A stretch of DNA of 64,000 nt from Prochilodus magdalenae (lineage: Eukaryota > Chordata > Actinopteri > Characiformes > Prochilodontidae): NCBI GenBank assembly GCA_024036415.1, contig JAMWET010003097.1, positions 66,001 through 130,000 of the forward strand, written 5' to 3'. Positions 22,181 to 32,774 of this stretch are shown here, one piece after another. The stretch's first letter is position 1. Each line of letters begins with the position of its first letter. The notes under the pieces are model-generated. The model worked only from the letters and a program-made list of their open reading frames with translations, made no database searches and had not been told where the DNA came from. A program made the translations under genes and the position numbers.

Positions 22181-25100
22181 TGAATAGAGATGAAGAGTCC
22201 CTTTGATAATGACTGCGGGGAGTGCATGAACCGAGCTCATCAAAAGTGGATTAGGTGCGCCTCGGCGAGCACTGGACGCGGCCAAACGCTGCTGTCCCCC
22301 CGCCTAGGGCCGAGGGTGGAAACCCCGCAACCCAAAAGAGGTTAAAACCTCAAAACAACTCAAGGGTTAGAAGAATGGACCGATAAGTGACCAAATGACC
22401 AAATACAAAATCGTTTGCCCTCCCCGCAGAAAACAATGCTGCCTTGCTTCGAAGGGCGACCCCCGAAAGAAGAGTTCATTCAGTCGCGGTGGACAGGCAG
22501 CAGTGTGCTCGGCCTAATCCAATTACGCACTCCGCACACTTTCATCCAATTACATCAAGACCATCCCCACTCCACGCTCTCTAATACGGCCGATAAACAA
22601 AAGAATATTTGATTCTGGCATGTGGAGCCAGAGGTAGGGGGAGGGAGCCTTTACCACGTGTTGCGCCTGGACAGCGCTGGCACACTTCGCTTATTAAACC
22701 TAATGAAGCGTCTCTTGGGGGCAAAGGCCCCGGATGGCTAGATGAGGGGTGGATGCGTGCCTGTCAGTGCGAAACCAGCCGAAATGAAACCAAATTTTCA
22801 CCCGGGGGAGGATTAGTGACAGGGGCTGGAGTGGAGAAAGTGCTTCCTTTCAAAGCATGCCAGCAAGTCCGCAGTGTCCCGCAAGCCCGGGCCAAAACCT
22901 CCGGGGCTGGCGCAGGTTATTGTTATCATGCACATCTTTACAGAGCCTCAGCTGCTTTGCTGTCATGTTCTAATGTGTCTAAAGTTCGTAGAAGTTTGCG
23001 TGAAGTTGCATTTATACAGTTTCTGCTCTTAGTCCGGTTTAAGTCTTGCAGGGGAGTTGCCAACAAGCAGCGAAGGTAGCCATCAGACAGGCGATTCAAA
23101 AACACGGGGTAACGGGACGCAATGAGTTTTGCTCTGCTGTTGCTTTATGAAGAAAGAAGGAATCAGCCACAGGTGGCAGCAGCATTGACACTCCAAGGTT
23201 GGACCCAGGTTCAGAAGTATCCTCAAGAAGAGTCCTAAATTGGCCCTTGCAGGATCCTGAAGGGCTTAGCAACTAGCGGTGCTCTAGATCAGCATGACCT
23301 ACTCTAGAATACACTAAGCCCCCTTCGAACCTTCGACTTTCAGTTCCCAAAGTTTGCCCTGTTCTACTTTTGGCTTTGCAGCGAAGTAGCCAGCCACTAA
23401 TTACTTTAAGGGTGCACCTCATTTGGTGAAGATTTCTCTCGGCCCATTTTGACAGCTGAGAGCCCTTCACTCTTCAAACCTCGGTCTGCACAAAAGTAGT
23501 TTTTTTTTTTAAATGATGTTCCCAATCACACGAGGGAATTCTAACGAAGCAATTTGGCCCTGGATTATCTGCATAATATACCTGTATTAACATCTCTTGA
23601 CCTGTTCATGTATTTTTGGCCAAGCGTCAGCGACCTGTTTGGTTAAAGTTGGACTGACAGACCTCGGATATCTGTCTGTCTGTTTATCTGTGTTTTCTAA
23701 TGTTCTGTTTTTGCGGAGGGAGGCGAAGTGTCAGATGATGCACCCTGTCAAGTCATAACACACACCCTTTACATCTAGGTGTATGTAGCGATGCCACTAA
23801 TTCCGTCACTGGTCTAAACAGGAAGAATTTGCCGTTGGCACCCATCTATAACTTGCAGTGGTTTGGTCGGCCTGCACAGTTAACCGTCGTTTTATATCGC
23901 CTGGCATTCTTGACGTTCCTAGTTTAACAATTCCGTACTACCAGAAACCCATAATCCCTGCTGGAAAATCCAGAATTGCTGGAAACCAGTATCATCACTG
24001 TCCAACAAATCCAGTTCACTATCCAAAACAAAAATGGCCTTTTTTATTTATTTGTTTTTTCCAATTTTCGTTTTTCGACCTCATTTGAGCACAGCAGCTG
24101 CCCTTTACGCTGTATGAGAACATCCATGAGAAACGGCCCCAAAAATTGGCTACGATAAAATCATCTCGTAACAGCGGCAACGGTAGTTTCTGCCTCCGCT
24201 TATGAAGCTGCCAAATGGGAGAGACAATGTAGAGTTTATTGGTCAGCCATCCAAGGCGACACTGGGTGACCAGCTGAGGCTGGAGATGTACTAACGGTCT
24301 GGCCTTGTGTTTCAGCTGCATCATGAGCTAACTGCAGGCTCCCACTAGAGGGCAGACCAGAGAACACCAGCCATAAAGATCGTCCAGATTTACGTAATGT
24401 TTCCACACGATACTGATCTCTCTTATTTACTCTTTACCTGCTGGTTTCCTTTCGAGTGCCTGATCCCTATACCACCAGGGTCCCTTTGGCACCCCACCCC
24501 CACAAGGTTTCAGTCCCGGTGGGCTTGACGCAGTGCAGCTTCGGCACGTTTAATGCTCCACCGTACTTCAGTTCAGCTGCCTGCTGTTTACCAGCTCTGG
24601 GTTTGTTCATTTGACAACGTGATGCAAATGAAGGCGCTGACAATAATCTCGGCAAATAGCAGTAAACAAACAGTCCGGGCGGGAACAAAGCTATTACCGA
24701 GCTGAAATGACTTTGTGGCGTCTCTTTCTTTTTCGAGGGCTGCGTTTAATTAAACGGATCTCAGACTTTTACAAATAGATTCAAATAAATCAAATAAGGA
24801 ACAATCCGATTTGTGTTGCTTTTCTCGTAAAGCGGCGTTGGGTTTCCACAGGGTCGCCTGGATCGCTGTTTTGCTCCGCAGTGCTGTTTGCTTGGTCACT
24901 GTTCCCACTGATTACAAATCAACCTGCTGCCGCACCTGTAACCACTGCTCCCTCCTCGTCCAAGCTTATTACAGATCAGAGCTTCTACAGAGCCCTCATG
25001 TTAGAGCGCAGGTGGGCCTGCCCTGGTTGACCCCTGCCCATCTCTCTGCTGACCCTCGTTTGTCTCGCCCGGTGGGTGGAGGAGGGAGTGTGTGTGTGTG

Positions 25101-25300
25101 GTGTCAGTACTTGGTGCTCCTTGCACGTCCTAAATTGACTGTTGGCAAAAGTCGCAGCTCCCCCGAATCAAGAATACTGTTTCCAGGCTGGGAACACCGT
25201 AGCACTTGGACACAGCATGCTAAGCTCCCCGGACCCTCTGTGATGTTCCGGGCGGGGTTGTGATCATGTGGATTTGGGTTCTTTGGTTTAGGTGATGGTT
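22181..25300. other. Low-repeat flank upstream of the atoh1-like gene
   Basis: No exon recognised. The 156-codon frame at 22609-23079 has no domain. The stretch is comparatively repeat-free, contains several TAAT/ATTA-type homeodomain cores, and is where cis-regulatory elements of the bHLH gene would be expected. This is inference. Confidence 0.4.
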
Positions 25301-25305
25301 CATTT

Positions 25306-25800
25306 TTGAACCAAGGTGCTGGAACCAACCAGGTTGCTTATCAACTTACCAAGGAGCATGAGATTCCTAGCCCGGTATTCCATGGTGGTCTTCGCAGAGC
25401 TGCAACTGTGTTTGGTATGATGAACATACAACAAGTAGTGAGAACCTCCATGAGTCCTCCTGTTAGTGCCTGCACCATTGGCAAACATCTGCACCACCCG
25501 CAACCACATGCACGCAGACCGTCACCAAAGACTGCAGTGGTGTCGTACCAGACTGTCATGGAGTGACTCAGAATGGCAGCGGGTCATCTTCAGTGACGAG
25601 TCCCGCTTTAGTCTTGGTGGAGACACCGTGGTCAGCACCAGGATGAACCGTTTCGTCCAGAAGGCCTGGTGTCACTCCACCTCCACCCCTACCGCACCAT
25701 CTGCAGGAACTGTGTGAGGATGTTCAAGCTGGATGGGATGGATTATCACAGGACACCATTAGGAACCTCTACAGCTCCATACCGAGACGTCTGGCATGAT
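25306..25800 (+). mobile_element. Tc1-like derivative (family B), copy 1
   Basis: The plus strand carries transposase relics: RLQWCRTRLSWSDSEWQRV, then IFSDESRFSL (the first catalytic Asp), then directly a C-terminal block that in another frame reads LQELCEDVQAGWDGLSQDTI and SSIPRRL. The part that should hold the second Asp and the Glu is missing. At 25795 the copy runs into a 42-bp array. Confidence 0.85.
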
Positions 25801-25802
25801 GT

Positions 25803-25985
25803 CTGTCTTGTACTTCCACTCACTGGCCACTTTATTGGAAACACCTACCCTGTGCTTCCACTCACTGGCCACTTTATTGGAAACACCCACCTTGCGCTTC
25901 CACTCACTGGCCACTTTATTGGAAACACCTACCTTGTACTTCCACTCACTGGCCACTTTATTAGAAACACCAACCTTGTGGCTCT
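25803..25985 (+). repeat. 42-bp minisatellite, array 1 (about 4 units)
   Basis: Four units of ctggccactttattggaaac followed by acc(c/t)accttg(t/c)(a/g)cttccactca. The array lies between two family-B transposon fragments. The units are the same family as 27678-28530, 52241-52575 and 53190-53880. Confidence 0.95.
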
Positions 25986-26440
25986 TCCCACCATTGGCAG
26001 ACAGCTTCACAGCGCAGGACTACATGACGTCACCGTCACCAAAGACTGCAGTGGTGTCGTACCAGACTGTCATGGAGCGACTCGGAATGGCAGCGGGTCG
26101 TCTTCAGTGACGAGTCCCGCTTTAGTCTTGGTGGAGACGACCAACGAATCCGTGTGTGGAGGCACCGTGGTCAGCACCAAGATGAACGGTTTACGTCCAG
26201 AAGGCCTGGTGTCACTCCACCTCCACCCCTACCGCACCATCTGTAGAAACTGTGTGAGGATGTTCAAGCTGCATGGGATGGATTACCACAGGACACCATT
26301 AGGAACCTCTACAGCTCCATACCGAGACGTCTGGCGTGCTGGGTTAGCAAACACGGCAGGCCGACTCCATACTGAGAGACAGACCTCTGTATGTGTAGCT
26401 CAGTAATTATTGATTACTGTGATGAAGTTAAATGAGACAT
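25986..26440 (+). mobile_element. Tc1-like derivative (family B), copy 2
   Basis: Begins ggctcttcccaccattggc and repeats the relic of copy 1: FSDE(S)-type region at 26095-26150, then the same internal junction, then the C-terminal block to YSSIPRRLAC and the shared 3' sequence (gagagacagacctctgtatg). It lacks the DDE core. Confidence 0.85.
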
Positions 26441-27676
26441 TAAGTGAAGATCCCTGATCTATATCCAGTAATCCTGCGTCACGGTCTGTTTTCCCAGACC
26501 CAGATTAAGCTTAATCCCACCCTAGATTAGTCTATTAATGGTGAAAGTGATAATGGTGATCCGCAGCCTAGGACTTCACTCCTCGCCTGTGATCGCATGT
26601 GCGTCCCCTCCAGCTCTCTTTTCTCAAGCACCCTGCGGAGTCCATAGTTGTGCCATTTCTCCCGCCCTAATTTATTCCTGATTGATCTCCTCTTTGTGCC
26701 CGAGTGATCAGGAGACGAAAGGCGTGGTTCGCCCCATCCTTCTTTCTCCCCGCCAATCCCCTGCCGGTCCCCTCCAGGAAGATAATTACTTTCCTTTCAT
26801 GAAGCTACGGACCCTTCTGGGGTCCGACGTGGGTCAGTCGTTTGTAACTACCCACCTCCGTGGCTTCCTCTGAAGCGCCGCTTCCTAATAATTGCCGGCT
26901 CGCTCCTCCACTGATGGCTGCATCGCTTGAGAAGTGCCGTGCGCTGGTGTTGTCACCGGTTAATTGGCATTTTGAAGGTTTATTTGTGGTGTTTTTTTCT
27001 CTCTCTGAATTTATCAGCAGCAATCAGGAGGTTCACAGCGATTGGGCCTATCGTTTTCAAGAGTCCCATCTGCTGGGAGGAGGAGCGGCGTTTGAAACGG
27101 AGCTCCCAGTTTTAGCAGGCAATTACCCGGGATGGAATTGTAGGGGAACTGTAGAAACACTGGTTCCTGCTTAAGGACACTCCAGAAGCACTTCTCATCA
27201 GCCAAGCCAGCCTCAGCTCTGAGTTATTAGAGCCGTAGTGGCCGCAGATGTAGGTGGTCTGAGTTAAGCAGTTTGAGGGAAACCTCGTCGCTGGCCCGTC
27301 CACAGGCCGTCCCACTCCATCTCACTTTCCAACAAGGGGCCGTTAATTGGCAGTTATTTTGTTCCCAGGTGCCGAATAAACCACTTCACATTAAAAGGCT
27401 CATGGTGCAACTGAGGAATGGAAGCTAGTCGGTACCAATTAGCACCATGTTGATGAGGGAGTTCTAATGTGGTGGATACAGTCAGGTCCATACCAGGGAC
27501 ACAGTTCCACCTCTGTACACCACACCAGTGGATGATCCGTTCTGAAACACACCAGCTCCTCCCAAGGGTATTAGATGGAGCTCCATCACTTCAGAGAATG
27601 CAGTTCCCTTGCTCCACAGGGCTTTATACTCCTCCAGCCCAGGCTTGGTGTGGGGCGTGATGGCTTGTGCTTGTGG
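26441..27676. other. Low-repeat segment, no exon recognised
   Basis: Contains homeodomain-type cores such as gattaagcttaatccca (26501-26517) and ggttaattggc. Open frames on both strands have no recognisable product. Possibly conserved noncoding sequence; not testable here. Confidence 0.35.
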
Positions 27677-27677
27677 T

Positions 27678-28530
27678 AGGTTTCTAATAAAGTGGCCAGT
27701 GAGTAAAAGCACAAGGTGGGTGTTTCTAATAAAGTGGCCAGTTAGTGGAAGCGCAAGGTGGGCGTTTCTATTAAAGTGGCCAGTGAGTGGAGGCAGAAGG
27801 TGGGTGTTTCTAATAAAGTGACCAGTGAGTAAAAGCACAAGGTGGGTGTTTCTAATAAAGTGGCCAGTGAGTGGAAGTACAAGGTGGATGTTTCTAATAA
27901 AGTGGCCAGTGAGTGGAAGCACAAGGTGGGTGTTTCTAATAAAGTGGCCAGGGAGTGGAGGCACAAGGTGGGTGTTTCTAATAAAGTGGCCAGTTAGTGG
28001 AAGCACAAGGTGGGTGTTTCTAATAAAGTGGCCAGTGAGTGGAGGCACAAGGTGGGTGTTTCTAATAAAGTGGCCAGTGAGTGGAAGCACAAGGTGGGTG
28101 TTTCTAATAAAGTGGCCAGTGAGTGGAAGCACAAGGTGGGTGTTTCTAATAAAGTGGCCAGTGAGTAAAAGCACAAGGTGGGTGTTTCTAATAAAGTGGC
28201 CAGTGAGTAAAAGCACAAGGTGGGTGTTTCTAATAAAGTGGCCAGTTAGTTAAAGCACAAGGTGGGTGTTTCTAATAAAGTGGCCAGTTAGTTAAAGCAC
28301 AAGGTGGGTGTTTCTAATAAAGTGGCCAGTGAGTGGAAGCACACGGTGGGTGTTTCTAATAAAGTGGCCAGTTAGTGGAAGCACAAGGTGGGCGTTTCTA
28401 TTAAAGTGGCCAGTGAGTGGAAGCACAAGGTGGGTGTTTCTAATAAAGTGGCCAGTGAGTGGAAGCCCTAGGTGGGTGTTTCTAATAAAGTGGCCAGTTA
28501 GTGGAAGCACAAGGTGGGTGTTTCTAATAA
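27678..28530 (-). repeat. 42-bp minisatellite, array 2 (about 20 units)
   Basis: About twenty units reading on the plus strand tgtttctaataaagtggcca then gtgagtggaagcacaaggtggg. Each unit carries an AATAAA hexamer on the plus strand. Two units have the variant ttctattaaag. Fourteen-codon periodic frames on both strands (LPLTGHFIRNTHLV) are by-products of 42 being divisible by three. Confidence 0.97.
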
Positions 28531-28654
28531 TGTGGTTGGCGTTGCGCTGTGGATAAGACCACTACCCACCAGGGAGCTACCACACCGCCTAGGAGACTGG
28601 GGTTCGATTCCTGGTCTGTGCTACACCAATAAGAGTCCTTGGGCAAGACTCCTG
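28531..28654 (+). mobile_element. tRNA-derived SINE
   Basis: Starts ttggcgttgcgctgtggata, with an A-box-like segment, and has a perfect pol III B box ggttcgattcc at 28601-28611. The tail gagtccttgggcaagactcc follows. It is inserted in the 42-bp array, with a further unit on its right side (28655-28690). Related fragments lie at 49090-49215 (minus) and 63596-63672. Confidence 0.75.
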
Positions 28655-28690
28655 GGTGGGTGTTTCTAATAAAGTGGCCAGTCAGTGCAA
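28655..28690 (-). repeat. Orphan 42-bp unit right of the SINE
   Basis: Reads ggtgggtgtttctaataaag then tggccagtcagtg, the last unit of array 2 separated from it by the SINE. Confidence 0.9.
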
Positions 28691-29504
28691 AAAAAACCCC
28701 ACCATAGACGGTGTGGGATCAACACGGTCTAATCAGTTATGATATTAATAGACTCGTCCAAATAATGAGTTTGAGAAGTCGAGAGTTCAGTTGCATAAAC
28801 AAGCGAGGCTGTTAACGTGTTCCGGTTTGACTTCATTAATCCGGGCTGTGGAATGATTCGACATTCGGCGCTCTGTCTTCCTCTCGTCTGTGTAAGCCAG
28901 GCTCTGAATAGACGGAGGAGCGGAGAGAGAAGCATGTCTGCTTCGGCACGGCCTTTGATAAATGTATTCACAAAGAAATATCAAGGCCGTTTTGGAAATG
29001 AATGTTGGCCCCGGAGCTGAAAGACGGGGCACTTTGCTGGTTTCTGAAAATAACTGGCAGCGTTATAAATGCAGGGGGCTGATACCGAGAGGCCCGGACT
29101 TCATGGGAGATACAGGTTTATTTATCCGCGTGTTTAGTGGGATCTGGGCAGAGCTGGGAGCCAATTAAAGTCAGGATCAATATTGGCTCGTTCTCCGGCT
29201 TCTCGCCTGCGTTCCCCCCCGAGGGTGTCGGTATTGCTCTATTAGTCTGGCTCCTCGATGTGTTTCATTTGTGAACGCAGATTTTGTTGTTGTGTTCATG
29301 GGTCCCGTCGTACGTGATTAATTAAATCCTGCGTTTCCACTGAAATCCTGAATTAGTAACAATGAACATCAGATCTGCTTTTTCAACAGGTTTACCCAGA
29401 GGGAAGTCCGCAGAAGGAAAGGCTGATTAATGGACGGGCTGGTAGGCTATTAAAATCTCTACCCTGTATATCTATTCAGCTATAGGCCTGGCAGATTTCG
29501 GTCT
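28691..29504. other. Low-repeat segment, no exon recognised
   Basis: No repeat or supported gene. Short frames only. The GC-balanced sequence at 28980-29180 (gccggggctg-type and aattaaagtcaggatcaat) could be conserved noncoding DNA. Confidence 0.35.
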
Positions 29505-30828
29505 GATCCCGACTGTAGCCCAACACCATTCTACCTAAGTCCGACTGCAGCCCAACAACATTCTCTCTGAAGGCTACTGTAGCCCAACAACATTCTACCT
29601 GAGTCCGACTGTAGCCCAACACTTCTATCTGAAGCCGACTGTAGCCCAACACAGTTCTATCTGAGCCGACTGTAGCCCAACACAGTTCTATCTGAGCCGA
29701 CTGTAGCTCAACACTTCTATCTGAAGCCGACTGTAGCCCAACACAGTTCTATCTGAGCCGACTGTAGCCCAACACAGTTCTATCTGAGCCGACTGTAGCT
29801 CAACACTTCTATCTGAAGCTGACTGTAGCCCAACACAGTTCTATCTGAGCCGACTGTAGCTCAACACTTCTATCTGAAGCTGACTGTAGCCCAACACAGT
29901 TCTATCTGAGCCGACTGTAGCTCAACACTTCTATCTGAAGCCGACTGTAGCCCAACACAGTTCTATCTGAGCCGACTGTAGCCCAACACAGTTCTATCTG
30001 AGCCGACTGTAGCTCAACACAGTTCTATCTGAGCCGACTGTAGCTCAACACAGTTCTATCTGAGCCGACTGTAGCCCAACACAGTTCTATCTGAGCCGAC
30101 TGTAGCTCAACACTTCTATCTGAAGCCGACTGTAGCCCAACACAGTTCTATCTGAGCCGACTGTAGCCCAACACAGTTCTATCTGAGCCGACTGTAGCTC
30201 AACACTTCTATCTGAAGCTGACTGTAGCCCAACACAGTTCTATCTGAGCCGACTGTAGCTCAACACTTCTATCTGAAGCTGACTGTAGCCCAACACAGTT
30301 CTATCTGAGCCGACTGTAGCTCAACACTTCTATCTGAAGCTGACTGTAGCCCAACACAGTTCTATCTGAGCCGACTGTAGCTCAACACTTCTATCTGAAG
30401 CTGACTGTAGCCCAACACAGTTCTATCTGAGCCGACTGTAGCCCAACACAGTTCTATCTGAGCCGACTGTAGCTCAACACTTCTATCTGAAGCCGACTGT
30501 AGCCCAACACAGTTCTATCTAAGCCGACTGTAGCTCGACACTTCTATCTGAAGCTGACTGTAGCCCAACACAGTTCTATCTGAGCCAACTGTAGCTCAAC
30601 ACTTCTATCTGAAGCCGACTATAGCCCAACACAGTTCTATCTGAAGCCGACTGTAGCCCAACACCATTCTGTCTGAACCCGACCGTAGCCCAACAAAATT
30701 CTATCTGAACTGACTGTAGCCCAAAATTTTTTTATCTAAAGCTGACTGTAGCCCAACACAGTTCTATCTCAATCTGGCTGTAGCCCAACAAAATCTGGCC
30801 TGAAGAGACTGTAGCCTAACAAATCCTG
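29505..30828 (+). repeat. 30/31-bp minisatellite (left block)
   Basis: About 43 units of gactgtagcccaacacagtt + ctatctgagcc (31 bp) alternating with gactgtagctcaacacttct + atctgaagc(c/t) (30 bp). In the centre (29780-30420) the two types alternate to form a 61-bp higher-order unit. Units at both edges are degenerate. Confidence 0.96.
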
Positions 30829-30835
30829 TTCTATG

Positions 30836-31668
30836 TACACTCATTGTCCACTCAGCTCCACTGACCATACAGGAGCACTCTGTAGTTCTACAGGTCCAGA
30901 CTGTAGTCCATCTGTTTCTCTGTATACTGTATTACCCTGTTCTCCAATGGTCTGGACCCCCACAGGACCACCACAGAGCAGGTATGATGTGGGTGGTGGA
31001 TCATTCTCAGCACTGCAGTGACACTGACGTGGTGGTGGTGTGTTAGTGTGTGTGGTGCTGGTGTGAGTGGATCAGACACAGCAGTGCTGCTGGAGTGTTT
31101 AGACACTGTGTCCACTCACTGTCCACTCTATTAGACACTCCTACCTTGCTGCTCCACCTTGTAGATGGACAGTCAGAGACGATAGCTCATCTGCTGCTGC
31201 ACAGTGCAGTGTTGGTCATCCTCTAGTCCTTCATCAGTGGGCACAGGACGCTGCCCACAGGATGCTGCCCACAGGATGCTGCCCACAGGATGCTGCCCAC
31301 AGGACGCTGCCCACAGGATGCTGCCCACAGGACGCTGCCCACAGGACGCTGCCCACAGGACGGTTTTGTTTGGTGGACAATTTAGTCCAGCAGTGACACT
31401 GAGGTGTCCAGCAGCACTGCTGTGTCTGATCCACTCACACCAGCACCACACACACTAACACACCACCACCACGTCAGTGTCACTGCAGTGCTGAGAATGA
31501 TCCACCACCCACATCATACCTGCTCTGTGGTGGTCCTGTGGGGGTCCTGACCATTGAACAACAGGGTAATACAGTATACAGAGAAACAGATGGACTACAG
31601 TCTGGAACTATAGACATACAGTGTGTCCTATATGGTCGGTGGAGCTGATAGAGTGTACAGTGAGTGTA
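30836..31668. mobile_element. Long palindromic (foldback) element
   Basis: A left arm at 30836-31094 and a right arm at about 31407-31668 are inverted copies of each other: the outer tips read tacactcattgtccac and, reversed, gtgtacagtgagtgta; the inner parts share cagtgctgagaatgatcc and cactcacaccagcacca. The arms are about 260 bp and separated by a 310-bp loop that holds a 14-bp tandem repeat (cacaggacgctgcc, 31240-31360). There is no coding capacity, so this is a non-autonomous DNA-transposon type of a kind repeated in fish genomes. Family not assigned. Confidence 0.88.
31240..31362 (+). repeat. 14-bp minisatellite in palindrome loop
   Basis: About nine copies of cacagga(c/t)gctgcc. Confidence 0.95.
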
Positions 31669-31679
31669 GATAGAAGGAG

Positions 31680-32374
31680 GTATATACAGTGTATATATAT
31701 ATATATACCATTTATATTTTACGTCCCTCTGGCCGCAGTGCTGCTCCCTGACTCTTGAGGACCCCTTGTTCTTTCTCAATCAAAGACATTGTGGCTGCCT
31801 ACAGAGCTCAGAATGTCCCACTCCCTGTACTTCACCCCAGGTGGGAGAGGGGGGTCAATGGACTAGGTGATGATGGCAGAGAGGCTGCTGCTGGGATGAA
31901 GTATCTGGCCGAAGAGTCTATCTTGTGTGGGAAATGGCAGCGCTTTGCCGCAGGTGTGCCGACACCGCTGAGAGATTAATAAAAAGCCATTTCGTCCGCA
32001 CGCTCCTTTTACCGCCCCGCGCTACGCCGGTGATCTTTATTTGTAGTGTGTTGGGGCTGTGTTGAGTTCTCTCTTACACATACACACGTCTTTCTTCAGT
32101 CTCTGTGTAGCTCTGTGTGTCGCCATACAAGGAGCTGGAGGGATCTGTGAAGATGAAAGAGCTTTTGGTCTCCGTCTCTCCGCTCTATCCTCGGCCCATT
32201 AAAAATGCATTACGGCGTAGCGTATGAAAGCGATGCAGAACTACCTGTCAACAAACTGCAGCAAACAAGCAGCCGACAGTCAAACCAGGGAGTGCAGTAC
32301 CGCTAGAGCACTCCGTACTCAGGTGATGCACAGTACACAGAGTATATACAGGCCTTGGAATAAATAAGAGCCCT
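31680..32374. other. No gene recognised
   Basis: A short (TA)n run at 31694-31710, then non-repetitive sequence. Nothing supported. Confidence 0.5.
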
Positions 32375-32740
32375 CTCCAGTTTCTTCTCAAACCAGCATC
32401 TCCACATGTACAGCAGGTTCTCAGTGAGGAACCGAAGGTTGGGTTCTAGCTTTACTGGCAGATACAGTGAGCGTCTGGTTCATAAGAACAAGGTCCAGCA
32501 GCAAACACACAGGACAACACAGCTACAGACTGGCAGAGGGCCAAACCCACTCTCTACTGACCGTGATGAGCGCCACCTCATTCCAATGTCCCTTACCCAC
32601 CGTAAGATGACCTTGAGTGACCTACAGAGAGACTGGCGAGCGGTGGCTGGGGAGTTTAGGAGACATGTTTCCAGTAGTGTAGAGAATCAAACAGAACAGA
32701 GGAATTCTGGTCCAACACAAACCCAGAACCTGCACAACTA
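32375..32740 (+). mobile_element. Tc1-like N-terminal relic (R2), copy 2
   Basis: Direct copy of 17458-17765 with a few substitutions. It encodes MSLTHRKMTLSDLQRDW of the transposase-type N-terminal HTH, then a truncated tail with cagtagtgtagagaatcaaa, which also occurs downstream of copy 1 at about 17851. Confidence 0.72.
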
Positions 32741-32774
32741 GAGGAGCTGATCATTCTGAGGTGGTCTCCTCAAC

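Noticed and set aside
22062..22181. Longer start of the bHLH protein at 22181
   Set aside because: The added 40 residues are low-complexity and would place a TATA-like and E-box region inside the coding sequence; the Met at 22061 is a better start.
22609..23079. 156-codon frame upstream of the bHLH gene
   Set aside because: No domain, no splice context, composition like noncoding sequence; the frame length is unremarkable in GC-rich DNA.
27678..28530. Regularly spaced 42-bp repeats considered as a CRISPR array
   Set aside because: There are no unique spacers; the whole 42 bp repeats. The genome is vertebrate.
28601..28611. Functional tRNA gene at the B box
   Set aside because: The upstream region does not fold into a convincing tRNA cloverleaf, and the tail and the other copies fit a tRNA-derived SINE.
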